A stretch of DNA of 17,763 nucleotides from JAAYHC01 sp964483175 (GCA_964483175.1 CAZAAT010000049.1:1-17763), one strand, 5' to 3'. Shown: positions 6,860-14,505, counted from the stretch's first letter. The notes: generated by a model from the sequence alone, not told the origin. Numbers and translations are program-made.

Positions 6860-8246
6860 GGAGAGTGTGGTAGGGAAACTGCTGTTAAGAGGCAAGCTGG
6901 AGCTGATAACCCCTCTGCTCATAGGCTCTGGAGATAGAACCGGTTACGTGGATACCGCAACGATAAAAGATCCTGATGGGATGCCGTACATTCCTGCGAC
7001 GTCCCTAGCCGGAGTTTTGCGCCACTTTTTTAGCGAAAATGTTGGCATTCCGGAAGCACACCCAGACTACAGACTTTTTTGGGGGTATAGTTTGCCCAAA
7101 GGGGATTCGATGCAGAGTGCTCTGTTTATTAGAGACCTAGTCCCCCAAGAACCACCGCGTGTAATAGTGCGGGATGGCGTACGGATCAGCCCGCTAGGGG
7201 TGGCGGTAGATACGTTCAAATACGACTATGAAGTAATCGAGCCGGGCGCTAAATTTGACCTCTACTTGGAAGTTACTCTGCGTAAACAGTTTAATAAGGA
7301 TGAGTTCAAAAGAGTTTTCCTGTTTATAGTACAAGCACTCAGGAGCGGTGAGATTTCACTTGGAGCGATGTCGACAAAGGGCTTAGGTTCTGTAGTTCTA
7401 GCCGATGGATACGAATGCCGTGAGTTCGATTTTTCGCAGCGTGCCGATGTAATATCCTGGCTAACTGCAGATTTTAGCAAAGGTAAGTCTATTGAACTCC
7501 CACGCGAATGGGTTTATCCCCGCAATAACAATGATTGCGTGGCAGTAATCGACCTTGCGATTGCCAATTCCTTAATTATTCGCGACATTACGGCGGATGG
7601 CGATGCCGATGCGGTTCATTTAACCTCCAATGGAAAACCTGTCATTACGGGGACATCACTCAAAGGGGCGCTCAAAAGCAGGGCCAAGCGGATTGTAAGC
7701 ACGTTAGGGGCTGAGATAACTGTGTTGGACAGCCTTTTTGGTCCGGACCTTCCAATCGAAAGAGATGTAGCCAAGGAAAGCAAAACAGAGCTAAAACTTA
7801 GGCGCAGTAGGTTTTTGGTCAATGAGCCAGAGATCAGAGGAGCGATACCGCAAACACAGACCCGAGTGAAGATTGACCGTTTCACTGGTGGGGTGATTGA
7901 TAATCTGTTATTTAAAACCGAACCGCTTTGGTCCAAAGATGATGAATGCAAAGTGACTACCATAAAGCTGGTTATCAAGGACTACAAAGATTGGGAAATC
8001 GGCTTACTACTGATGCTGATAAAAGACCTTTGGACCGGAGATCTCCCAATTGGTGGTGAAAAGAGTATCGGTCGGGGTACGTTTGTCGGACTTAGGGCTG
8101 AGCTCACCTATGCTGATAAACAAGTTGAGATCAAGAATTATAATGGCAACCTCGTAATTAGCGGAGCATCAGAAACAGAGTTGCAACAATATGTTGATGC
8201 GCTGTTGACGGAATGCGCAAGGGGGGGAGTAACGTGCATTCGATAG
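6849..8246 (+). CDS. Tandem Cas7-Cas7 fusion (double RAMP) backbone protein
   Basis: 465 aa with two RAMP domains. Domain 1 (about 8-200) has LELITPLLIGSGDRTGYVD, the MPYIPATSLAGVLRHF motif (45-60) and the glycine loop LGAMSTKGLGSVVL near 171-184. D35 is placed like the Csm3 cleavage aspartate. Domain 2 (from about 231) has ITGTSLKGALKSRA (266-279) and the glycine loop DLPIGGEKSIGRGTFVG (about 395-411). Thus one chain supplies two backbone repeats, like Cas7-2x of III-D2 complexes. I chose the ATG at 6849 because AGGGGGTG (6834-6841) lies 7 bases before it; ATG at 6846 is nearly as good. A reading frame stays open to 6762 but that part overlaps csx10 heavily and has no ribosome site. Confidence 0.82.
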   Translation: MDVKESVVGKLLLRGKLELITPLLIGSGDRTGYVDTATIKDPDGMPYIPATSLAGVLRHFFSENVGIPEAHPDYRLFWGYSLPKGDSMQSALFIRDLVPQEPPRVIVRDGVRISPLGVAVDTFKYDYEVIEPGAKFDLYLEVTLRKQFNKDEFKRVFLFIVQALRSGEISLGAMSTKGLGSVVLADGYECREFDFSQRADVISWLTADFSKGKSIELPREWVYPRNNNDCVAVIDLAIANSLIIRDITADGDADAVHLTSNGKPVITGTSLKGALKSRAKRIVSTLGAEITVLDSLFGPDLPIERDVAKESKTELKLRRSRFLVNEPEIRGAIPQTQTRVKIDRFTGGVIDNLLFKTEPLWSKDDECKVTTIKLVIKDYKDWEIGLLLMLIKDLWTGDLPIGGEKSIGRGTFVGLRAELTYADKQVEIKNYNGNLVISGASETELQQYVDALLTECARGGVTCIR

Positions 8247-8722
8247 GCATAAACAGTTATTCAGAGCTGGTTCAGACAATCCACAACCTGTTTCATGGGG
8301 ATGGTTGGGTTGTGTGCTATCTAGATTACAAGGTCTTAATCGGCAAATATGAGTCAGGCAGCTTGGTCTTCTATGCCGGCGAACAGTTTGATCCATTGTA
8401 TCTGCAACAATTAAGGGTTTTTAATGAGTCTCTTGAGTTACTAATGTTACGAAATGCTTCCGGGCAATTTAACTATAGACTCAAGAGCGATGAGGAGGGC
8501 GGGGAAGAGTATATTGAAGCCAAACAAATTCTGTGGGGCACTCGCATCGAAAAACTTGATAATGATTGGATTAGACTTTCGGAAGACAGAGGAACAGAGC
8601 TGATAATGCCGCGACCTCAACAGCCAAATGATAGAATAAAACTCCTAACCCGAAACTATATCGGGTTTAACGAAGTTGGACAAGCTGGATATATAGATTG
8701 TCGCTTTGTAAAGTTCGAGTAA
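8234..8722 (+). CDS. csx19: Csx19 (TIGR03984-like), III-D accessory subunit
   Basis: About 162 aa matching the Csx19 pattern: WVVCYLDYKVLIGKY near the start, a middle part with RVFNESLELLMLRN, the ILWGT segment after an EEYIEAKQ stretch, and the end YIGFNEVGQAGYIDCRFVKF, which is characteristic. Csx19 is found almost only in subtype III-D, as a component whose precise role is unclear. Its position between two Cas7-type genes fits. The GTG at 8234 was chosen because GGGGGGGAG (8221-8229) lies just before it. An upstream ATG at 8213 would place that ribosome site inside the gene. The start overlaps the previous gene by 13 bases, which suggests coupled translation. Confidence 0.8.
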   Translation: MHSIGINSYSELVQTIHNLFHGDGWVVCYLDYKVLIGKYESGSLVFYAGEQFDPLYLQQLRVFNESLELLMLRNASGQFNYRLKSDEEGGEEYIEAKQILWGTRIEKLDNDWIRLSEDRGTELIMPRPQQPNDRIKLLTRNYIGFNEVGQAGYIDCRFVKFE

Positions 8723-8734
8723 GGAGGGGCGACC

Positions 8735-10603
8735 ATGGGATCTGGGAAGAAAAACAAAAAAGGTTTGCATTTTAGCACACAACAGAAGCAGAGGGGAACT
8801 TTTCAAAGCAATAGACAATATAATAATCAGTCCAGTAATTCAAAAGGCACAGGACGTACTGCCAGCGATAGCGGTACCGCTAGATGGGCGAAGGCTCCCT
8901 ACAACTTCGTGCCATTAAATACTCAGGTAGTACCTTGTCCGCACAACAAACTTGATAACCCTGATTTCGGCAATACATATGATCCCGGTCTTGAGACCGG
9001 ATATATTGAATGTGAGTTGGAAACAGTCACCCCACTTTTCATTGGGCAGGAGCAAAATCGTGATGCTAAGGGGCGGAGTACGGAACCGTTACAGTTTTTT
9101 AGCATTGATGGTATGCCGAGGATACCCGGTAGCAGTCTGCGCGGAATGGTTCGCAATCTCGTTGAGATCGTTTCATGGAGCAAGTTTACCGGAATCAATG
9201 CCAAACGGAAGCTATACTTTAGAGAGGTGGCTGATTCAAATTCGAGTCTCGGCAACCATTACCGGGAATTATTGCAAAAAGGGCAGGTTCGTTCAGGAGT
9301 TCTTAAACAACGGAGGCGGAAATACTTCATTCAACCCTCGAATCCAGTAAATGGTGACACTATTTTCGTAGTAAGTGATAAAGTGGCAAAAACTATTGGC
9401 TTTGATGGTGAGTTTGGATTTAGAGAAGTGTACTTCTTACCGACAAAGAGAGGAAGACGTGGGTTTCCACGGGTTACTCAACTTTCAAATGAAGACAAAT
9501 CCGGTTATGTCAAAGGATTGATTGTTGCGTCTGGAAACTTTAAAGGCAAGAAAAACCACTGGATCATATCTATGCCTCAGAATGGTAAAGAGCTTGAAAT
9601 TCCAGAAGATGTTGTTAACGACTATCGATTAGATAAAAGCAGAAATCCTAAAGCTGATTTGCTGGAACGGCTTAAGAAATGCGGCTCAAACGGTGTTCCT
9701 TGCTTTTATATACAGGATAATGAGGAGAAAATAGTTGCTTTTGGACATACCTATTACTTCCGGATTCCTTACAGACATCCTATAGGTGCGCATATTCCAA
9801 AGGCACTGGTTGATCCTAAAATTATAGACATCCCCGAGGCTCTTTTTGGCAAAGAAACTAAATTCGCAACGAGGGTGTTTTTCGAAGATGCGCGGCTGAG
9901 TGGAAAAAAGACAGATATCTTTACCGTAATTGGAATGCCACGCTTAGAGTCGCCTAAGCCAACATCCTACCAATTATATTTGGAGCAGCTTTCAAATTCA
10001 AAAGAGGAACTCAGGCACTGGGATCATGACAAGGCGCACCTGAGGGGATTCAAACTGTATTGGCATAAGCGAGTTGATGCCCAGTCGCTTCGAGATGTCT
10101 CCGAGCACGAAGCGCACTTTAAGGTTCAGGCCATCAAACCAGGAGTAAAATTCAGATTTCGAATTCGCTTTGAGAACCTTGATCCAATCGAATTGGGTGC
10201 ACTACTTTTTGTACTGAATCCACCGGACAATTTAAGACACAAACTAGGCATGGGCAAGCCGGTTGGGCTTGGTTCGGTTAAAATATCCACTAAGTTAGTG
10301 GTATCCAATCGTCTCGAACGCTATAGCAAATTGTTTGATGGCACAACTTGGAACTTATCTGAGAAACAAACCGACCCTCATGTTTACATAGCCAAATTTG
10401 AGCGGTATGTACTGGAATGTATCGGCGCTACGGAAACATCGTTATGGGAACATCCACGGATGCGTTCCTTGCATATTATGTTGGATTGGAAAAACACGAC
10501 AATGCCCAATTGGGCAGAGAGAACTGCGTATATGGAGCGTGGGCAGTTTAAAAAGCAGGTGTTGCCTACACCTGAAAATGTTGTAAAAATGCTAATTAAT
10601 TAA
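8735..10603 (+). CDS. Large Cas7-like RAMP protein, TIGR03986 type
   Basis: 622 aa of the TIGR03986 RAMP family, seen in type III loci with Csx10 and probably a complex subunit. The first about 60 residues are basic, Gln/Asn/Ser-rich and probably disordered. The RAMP core starts with GYIECELETVTPLFIG (89-104) and has MPRIPGSSLRGMVRN (127-141), then a long insertion (about 160-460) with lysine/arginine-rich stretches, and closes with the glycine loop LGMGKPVGLGSVKI near 503-516. A helical tail with many tryptophans follows. The size and insertion resemble the 'Cas7 with insertion' subunit of III-D2 complexes. Good start: GGAGGGG at 8722-8728 before ATG. The stop is 17 bases before the cas6 start. 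Confidence 0.82.
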   Translation: MGSGKKNKKGLHFSTQQKQRGTFQSNRQYNNQSSNSKGTGRTASDSGTARWAKAPYNFVPLNTQVVPCPHNKLDNPDFGNTYDPGLETGYIECELETVTPLFIGQEQNRDAKGRSTEPLQFFSIDGMPRIPGSSLRGMVRNLVEIVSWSKFTGINAKRKLYFREVADSNSSLGNHYRELLQKGQVRSGVLKQRRRKYFIQPSNPVNGDTIFVVSDKVAKTIGFDGEFGFREVYFLPTKRGRRGFPRVTQLSNEDKSGYVKGLIVASGNFKGKKNHWIISMPQNGKELEIPEDVVNDYRLDKSRNPKADLLERLKKCGSNGVPCFYIQDNEEKIVAFGHTYYFRIPYRHPIGAHIPKALVDPKIIDIPEALFGKETKFATRVFFEDARLSGKKTDIFTVIGMPRLESPKPTSYQLYLEQLSNSKEELRHWDHDKAHLRGFKLYWHKRVDAQSLRDVSEHEAHFKVQAIKPGVKFRFRIRFENLDPIELGALLFVLNPPDNLRHKLGMGKPVGLGSVKISTKLVVSNRLERYSKLFDGTTWNLSEKQTDPHVYIAKFERYVLECIGATETSLWEHPRMRSLHIMLDWKNTTMPNWAERTAYMERGQFKKQVLPTPENVVKMLIN

Positions 10604-10620
10604 AGAGGTTGGCCGTCGAG

Positions 10621-11580
10621 ATGGATCTGGATTTAAGAATTGCCAGGTATACATTGCATTTTACAGCGATTGATACCGTTTCACTGCCGGCCTATAAAGG
10701 TTCGACCTTACGAGGAGCTTTTGGTTATGCTCTTAAGTCGGTGTGCTGCTCGATGCGACAAGAGTGTGCTGAATGCCTTCTACAATCAGTCTGTCTGTTT
10801 CAAATGGCTTTTGGCTCCAAGATCCCCGCAGATGATGAGACATTTTTCTCTTCGTACAGCGAGGTACCAAGGCCATTTATTATCGAACCACCAACAGACG
10901 ATAAACTGACCTATTACCCTGGAGAAGTGTTGAGCATTGGCCTGATTCTAATGGGTCAGGCCATTGATCAACTTCCGTATTTCATTGCAGCATTTAGGAA
11001 AATGGGTGAGAATGGAATAGGGAAAGGACGTGGGAGGTTACTACTAACACTAACGCTATTAACTGATGACGCGGAAAGAATAGTTTATGATGGGGTACGT
11101 TTTTCCCGGTGTCAAGCAAGCTTTTCGCTTAAAGAATTACTTGAGAAAGTCTGGAGTTTGTATGCCGAGTGGGATAGAACGGATCTAACTATTACAATTG
11201 ATACTCCTCTTCGATTAAGAGAAAAAGGGCACTTATTAACTCACCTGGATGCAGTGGATTTCATAAAGAATATTGTGCGGCGATCTTCAGGATTAAGTTC
11301 TTTTTATGGTAGGGGTGGTTTGACTAGAGAAATGGTCCATAGTTTGTTAGAGTTAGCAAGCGAAATCAGTACAGAGTGCGCAGAGCTTTATTGGTATGAT
11401 TGGAACAGAGTCTCCGCACAAAATGGACCTATGAAAATGGGCGGATTAAAAGGACGGGTTTATTTCAGAAATGTTCCAACCGGCTTGATACCCTGGATTG
11501 TTGCAGGAGAAATTCTGCATGTCGGGAAAGGGGCTACTTTCGGCCTCGGTAAGTATCGAATTACGAGTATTGAAGGCTGA
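10621..11580 (+). CDS. cas6: Cas6 pre-crRNA endoribonuclease
   Basis: 319 aa of the Cas6 RAMP family (PF10040-type). It should cut array transcripts within each repeat and leave the 8-nt handle ACTGAAAC. N-terminal motif YKGSTLRGAFGYALKS is followed by a cysteine cluster (C-x6-C-x2-C-x6-C, in QECAECLLQSVC) that is common in this Cas6 group and may bind a metal. The C-terminus has MGGLKGRVYF and the glycine-rich end LHVGKGATFGLGKYRI. The ATG at 10621 is taken as start. An in-frame TTG at 10609 is directly next to the GAGG ribosome site and so is too close. It is the last gene of the operon and stands directly before the leader of array 2. No terminator is seen after it. Confidence 0.85.
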   Translation: MDLDLRIARYTLHFTAIDTVSLPAYKGSTLRGAFGYALKSVCCSMRQECAECLLQSVCLFQMAFGSKIPADDETFFSSYSEVPRPFIIEPPTDDKLTYYPGEVLSIGLILMGQAIDQLPYFIAAFRKMGENGIGKGRGRLLLTLTLLTDDAERIVYDGVRFSRCQASFSLKELLEKVWSLYAEWDRTDLTITIDTPLRLREKGHLLTHLDAVDFIKNIVRRSSGLSSFYGRGGLTREMVHSLLELASEISTECAELYWYDWNRVSAQNGPMKMGGLKGRVYFRNVPTGLIPWIVAGEILHVGKGATFGLGKYRITSIEG

Positions 11581-11904
11581 TCAATGGTTCATTATGACAC
11601 GCGCGGACCACAAAATCATTATCGCCATATTTGCCTATAATTCAGGATATTATTGCTTTAGATAGGTGGTTTACTGCTAAGTTCTCGTGGATGTATTACT
11701 GTTCAGTAATCGTAGTTTAGGACAAACTTAATATGAGACCGGGTAATGAGGTGGTTGGAGGCTAATGAAAAATATGGTATTTTCGAAAATGGAGGGGGTT
11801 TTTCTGCAGGTTTGGCATTTGCGAAATTTTGAGTGGTTATTTAGGACAAGCCTGACTCCTGAAACCGGCTTGTTATCGGCAAACCCAGCCGCGCAATAAT
11901 TGCG
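11581..11904 (+). promoter_or_regulatory. Leader of CRISPR array 2
   Basis: 324 bases between cas6 and the first repeat, without a clear gene. The last 44 bases match the leader end of array 1. The 10-mer TTTAGGACAA occurs twice, at 11716-11725 and 11840-11849. A perfect TATAAT lies at 11636-11641. Short reading frames are present (for example 44 codons from ATG at 11765, 28 codons from ATG at 11746), but they show no family likeness. The leader should hold the array promoter and the integration signals for new spacers. Confidence 0.8.
11636..11641 (+). promoter_or_regulatory. Candidate -10 element of array 2 leader
   Basis: TATAAT matches the sigma-70/sigma-A consensus exactly, about 265 bases before the first repeat. 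No good -35 is seen at the right distance (around 11613-11618), so the call is weak. Read-through from the cas operon could also transcribe the array. Confidence 0.3.
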
Positions 11905-12821
11905 GTTGCAGACGTAGACCCGTTATCAAGGGGACTGAAACATGCAGAGGATCCAGCTTATATCTAAGCATGTTAAGTTGCAGACGTAGACCCGTTATCA
12001 AGGGGACTGAAACACAAATTAGTATAATTTAGTTCTTTCTCGGTCTCAAGAGTTGCAGACGTAGACCCGTTATCAAGGGGACTGAAACCGTCGTACTCAT
12101 GTACGGTCGCTATCCCCGCATAGTGTTGCAGACGTAGACCCGTTATCAAGGGGACTGAAACTTGTGGATGCCGCCCTTTTGGTTGCGTCTTTGTCAGGTT
12201 GCAGACGTAGACCCGTTATCAAGGGGACTGAAACCGAATCTCGGGAGTGCGCTTCCTGGTTTGGCAGCTGTTGCAGACGTAGACCCGTTATCAAGGGGAC
12301 TGAAACTGCCACATTATATTCCCATGCCTGTAAATATAACCGTTGTTGCAGACGTAGACCCGTTATCAAGGGGACTGAAACCCTTTTATTGTGTAAGAAA
12401 TTAGGTGGAGGAGAAGAGTTGCAGACGTAGACCCGTTATCAAGGGGACTGAAACCACCCCTTCCCTGTTGCATCACGCAACTTTATTATGTTGCAGACGT
12501 AGACCCGCTATCAAGGGGACTGAAACGGGTTAGGTTGGCGATGTCCAGGGAGGGGTAGGAGCGTTGCAGACGTAGACCCGCTATCAAGGGGACTGAAACT
12601 TCTATATTTGTTCTCTGCCTTTTAAAGAGTTTGTGGTTGCAGACGTAGACCCGCTATCAAGGGGACTGAAACATTGATTGCCCTGGTGCGTAATACTGCA
12701 CATTGAAATGTTGCAGACGTAGACCCGCTATCAAGGGGACTGAAACCCCCACTTGGGGGAGGAATCATAATGACAGCTGGAGAGGTTGCAGACGTAGACC
12801 CGTTATCAAGGGAATCAAAAG
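11905..12821 (+). CRISPR. CRISPR array 2: 13 repeats of 37 bp, 12 spacers
   Basis: Repeats start at 11905, 11977, 12052, 12125, 12198, 12270, 12345, 12418, 12490, 12563, 12636, 12710 and 12785. They begin GTTGCAGACGTAG and end AAGGGGACTGAAAC, so crRNAs should carry the handle ACTGAAAC, common for type III. Spacers are 35, 38, 36, 36, 35, 38, 36, 35, 36, 36, 37 and 38 nt. Repeats 1-8 have T at position 19 (CCCGTTA), while repeats 9-12 have C (CCCGCTA). Repeat 13 has T but is degenerate at its end (GGGAATCAAAAG), marking the leader-distal end. The + orientation fits the leader on the left and the operon direction. No spacer matched another part of the window by eye. Confidence 0.97.
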
Positions 12822-12872
12822 CGTTCTGGCTTGCTGGTATCCGCCCAAACAGGGGCTCTTGTCTCAATTCAG

Positions 12873-12881
12873 TGGTACAAT
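12873..12881 (+). promoter_or_regulatory. Extended -10 promoter for the exported-protein gene
   Basis: TGGTACAAT is an extended -10 element (TGnTACAAT) 34 bases before the GTG start at 12915, which gives a short 5' untranslated region. No clear -35 is present, as is often so for extended -10 promoters. Its place right after the end of array 2 suggests that this gene is transcribed on its own. Confidence 0.45.
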
Positions 12882-12914
12882 TTAGCCAAACTTGAACGAG
12901 GAGGGGAGTATGAA

Positions 12915-13415
12915 GTGAAGAAGCGTGTTGTGCTGATCGGAACTTTAGTCTTTCTATCCATGCTTTCCGGCAGCGTTGCCGCTTATAACTATCACGATCT
13001 AGGACTCTTTCCCCCGAAACAGCAATACAATCCCATGCAGCCCAGCCAGGATTTTAGCTATCAGTTCTGGCTGCCGCCAGATCTTTCAAATGAGGGCTTT
13101 CGCATGGAGCTTGCCCGCAGGATTGCGGTGGATGGCTTTTTCCGGCAGTTTGGCACTGCTCCGTGGATTTGGCCGCTTATCGAAGAAACATCGTGGGATG
13201 CGACTAAGAATATTGCCACATTCAGCATGACTCATTTCAATGTGCAGGGCATCATTACAATCGAGTTTGTTGATCCGCTTGGGCTGGCGGAACCTTTTGG
13301 CAAGTATCGTGTTGAAGCCTACTCCACAGCGTGGGATAGTCCGTTCATCTATCGCAGCACAGCTGGAATTGTGACCAAGAATCGGCTCCGGGTCTGGGGA
13401 AAATACCAGTTCTAA
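12915..13415 (+). CDS. Small exported protein of unknown function
   Basis: About 166 aa. It starts with a classic Sec signal peptide: two lysines and an arginine, a hydrophobic stretch (VVLIGTLVFLSML) and SGSVAA as likely signal peptidase I site near residue 23. The mature part (about 143 aa) is rich in aromatic residues and proline (FPPKQQYNPMQPS, FWLPPDL, PWIWPLIEE) and looks globular and beta-rich, with no cysteine. I do not recognise a family. The GTG at 12915 was chosen because GAGGAGGGG (12898-12906) is just upstream and the signal peptide begins there; the open frame runs further up to 12831, without support. It stands alone between array 2 and a terminator, so a link to CRISPR is not implied. 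Confidence 0.8.
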   Translation: MKKRVVLIGTLVFLSMLSGSVAAYNYHDLGLFPPKQQYNPMQPSQDFSYQFWLPPDLSNEGFRMELARRIAVDGFFRQFGTAPWIWPLIEETSWDATKNIATFSMTHFNVQGIITIEFVDPLGLAEPFGKYRVEAYSTAWDSPFIYRSTAGIVTKNRLRVWGKYQF

Positions 13416-13429
13416 GACCTGCGTGTTGG

Positions 13430-13455
13430 GACCGGCAAGCAGCCGGTCTTTTTTT
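13430..13455 (+). terminator. Intrinsic terminator after the exported-protein gene
   Basis: GACCGGC (13430-13436) and GCCGGTC (13442-13448) form a perfect 7-bp G/C-rich stem with a 5-nt loop, followed by seven T. It lies 15 bases after the stop codon at 13415 and is a textbook Rho-independent terminator. Confidence 0.9.
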
Positions 13456-13519
13456 GTCTCTAGGGCATGGTACGATGACCTTGTAACAGGATGAAATACG
13501 CGGGCAAGGCGGTGGTTAT

Positions 13520-13747
13520 GTGGATTTACTGGCCAAGTTTGCATACTTCATATCCATGGTTTTTCTTAGCCGGAGAGCTAAGCGCGAGCTTAAACAAGGA
13601 AATTATACTTTCGGTGATGTATTAGGAGGAATCATTTTTATCGTATTAGTGCTTATAGGCATAAGTATTCTAGTAGCCTTTCTTCCGGCGATATTGCCAA
13701 TTATAGCAGTTCTTTTTTTCTTTTATCTCATCGGTCGAAAAGCTTGA
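13520..13747 (+). CDS. Small membrane protein of unknown function
   Basis: 75 aa. A short amphipathic N-terminus (about 3-17) and a basic loop (SRRAKRELKQ, 17-26) are followed by about 37 hydrophobic residues (about 34-71, IIFIVLVLIGISILVAF then ILPIIAVLFFFYLI), enough for two membrane helices with a proline-containing turn. GTG start with GGCGGTGG upstream. A TGGTACGAT sequence at 13468-13476 is a possible extended -10 promoter, similar to the one before the previous gene. It lies 33 bases before the small acidic gene and may share a transcript with it. No family is recognised; a single-span membrane anchor or a toxin-like peptide are possible, neither supported. Confidence 0.6.
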   Translation: MDLLAKFAYFISMVFLSRRAKRELKQGNYTFGDVLGGIIFIVLVLIGISILVAFLPAILPIIAVLFFFYLIGRKA

Positions 13748-13780
13748 CGCTCAATAGCGAACTGAGGAGGGTGTATCAGC

Positions 13781-13945
13781 ATGGATGACTTCACACATAT
13801 GGACTTTCCATTTTTTTATGAAGATGAATGGGAATGGGTAGATGCTGAATCTGAGGAGTTGAGTGAGTTATTGGCTGAGCTCGATGACTACGCAGAAGAG
13901 TATGACTGGGATTCGACCGATTATGAGCCGCCGGAACGGTTTTGA
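13781..13945 (+). CDS. Very acidic 54-residue protein
   Basis: 54 aa from ATG to TGA, with the strong ribosome site GAGGAGG at 13764-13770. The product has 22 Asp/Glu (10 D, 12 E), one Arg and no Lys, so the net charge is about -21, with many aromatic residues (FPFFYEDEWEW near the start, YDWDSTDY near the end). The middle part (ESEELSELLAELDDYAEE) should be helical. I do not know a family. Strongly acidic small proteins may be DNA-mimic inhibitors, antitoxins or chaperone-like partners; all of this is inference. It sits 33 bases after the membrane protein and 22 before the next gene, and all three could form one operon. Confidence 0.65.
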   Translation: MDDFTHMDFPFFYEDEWEWVDAESEELSELLAELDDYAEEYDWDSTDYEPPERF

Positions 13946-13967
13946 GCTTATTTAAGGAGTGTGACGT

Positions 13968-14303
13968 ATGTCTAAAGATGGAGCGCCCAAAAACAATACC
14001 GCACCTGATGGCTTATCCGAATCAGATAAACTTATCGCTATGGTTTATGGTTCTGCGGAGATTGAAGCATTCAACAACGCCTATAACCGATTTATCGAAC
14101 ACACGCGGGGACTGGCCATCACTAAGCACTTGAAGCCTCAGCTGCTGGATTTTTATCGGAGTTTCTGCCAGCTCGCGGAGCTGATCGCAGGGGAATATGA
14201 AGCCCCCTACTTGCCGGATTATACTCGAGAGGAAGCCGCCCAACTATTCGAGCGAGCGCGGGAGAAAGTCTTATCTGATTTGTTGGAAAATTATCGAAAG
14301 TAA
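13968..14303 (+). CDS. Helical hypothetical protein
   Basis: 111 aa, soluble and mainly helical by composition, with a polar, probably disordered first 15-20 residues (SKDGAPKNNTAPDG) and then helices such as IEAFNNAYNRFIEHTRGL and REEAAQLFERAREKVLSDLLENY. No catalytic motif, cysteine pair or membrane segment is visible. AAGGAGT at 13954-13960 gives a good ribosome site before ATG. The gene follows the acidic small protein by 22 bases and so is probably in the same transcript. I do not recognise a family. Confidence 0.65.
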   Translation: MSKDGAPKNNTAPDGLSESDKLIAMVYGSAEIEAFNNAYNRFIEHTRGLAITKHLKPQLLDFYRSFCQLAELIAGEYEAPYLPDYTREEAAQLFERAREKVLSDLLENYRK

Positions 14304-14361
14304 AACAAGACTGAAGTAGTACGGGAGTTGGGTTAATGAACATTACCTGCGAAAAATCGAA

Positions 14362-14505
14362 TTGAACTGTTGTATACTGGAGAACAGTCTTGTCGGACGT
14401 TCTTATTATGTAATTGATGAAGACTCCATGTTTACCAAAAAACAAGGAGTTATTTTCCAAATCCCTAACATTAATAATTGGGTTGATGATGGCAAATTTA
14501 ATTAG
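14362..14505 (+). pseudogene. Possible remnant of a small gene
   Basis: The frame from about 14320 to the TAG at 14503-14505 is open and its translation looks protein-like, for example LVGRSYYVIDEDSMFTK and FQIPNINNWVDDGKFN. No usable start with a ribosome site is seen: TTG at 14362 lacks one, and the frame is closed by TAG at 14317-14319. It is either the end of a truncated gene or a chance open frame. It fills most of the 219-base gap between two real genes. Confidence 0.25.

Noticed and set aside
7616..7978. 120-codon minus-strand frame in the double-Cas7 gene
   Set aside because: Shadow of the coding frame on the + strand. No ribosome site, no recognisable motif, inside a well-supported gene.
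11765..11899. 44-codon frame in the leader of array 2, ending just before the first repeat; the end of the frame is also open in the leader of array 1 and closes at the same codon
   Set aside because: GGAGG is only 3 bases from the ATG. The six changes between the two leaders hit all codon positions alike, which does not look like protein conservation. The leader function explains the shared sequence.
12097..12885. Several open frames on both strands inside array 2
   Set aside because: They exist because the 37-bp repeat has no stop codon in some frames. The translations repeat the same segments (DVDPLSRGLK, RRRPVIKGTET) with spacer-coded parts between.
12831..12914. Longer start for the exported protein
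   Set aside because: It would bury the signal peptide and lie over the promoter-like site. The ribosome site at 12898-12906 points to the GTG at 12915.
13086..13544. 152-codon minus-strand frame over the exported-protein gene and its terminator
   Set aside because: It runs through a clear + strand terminator and a gene with signal peptide; no family likeness was seen.
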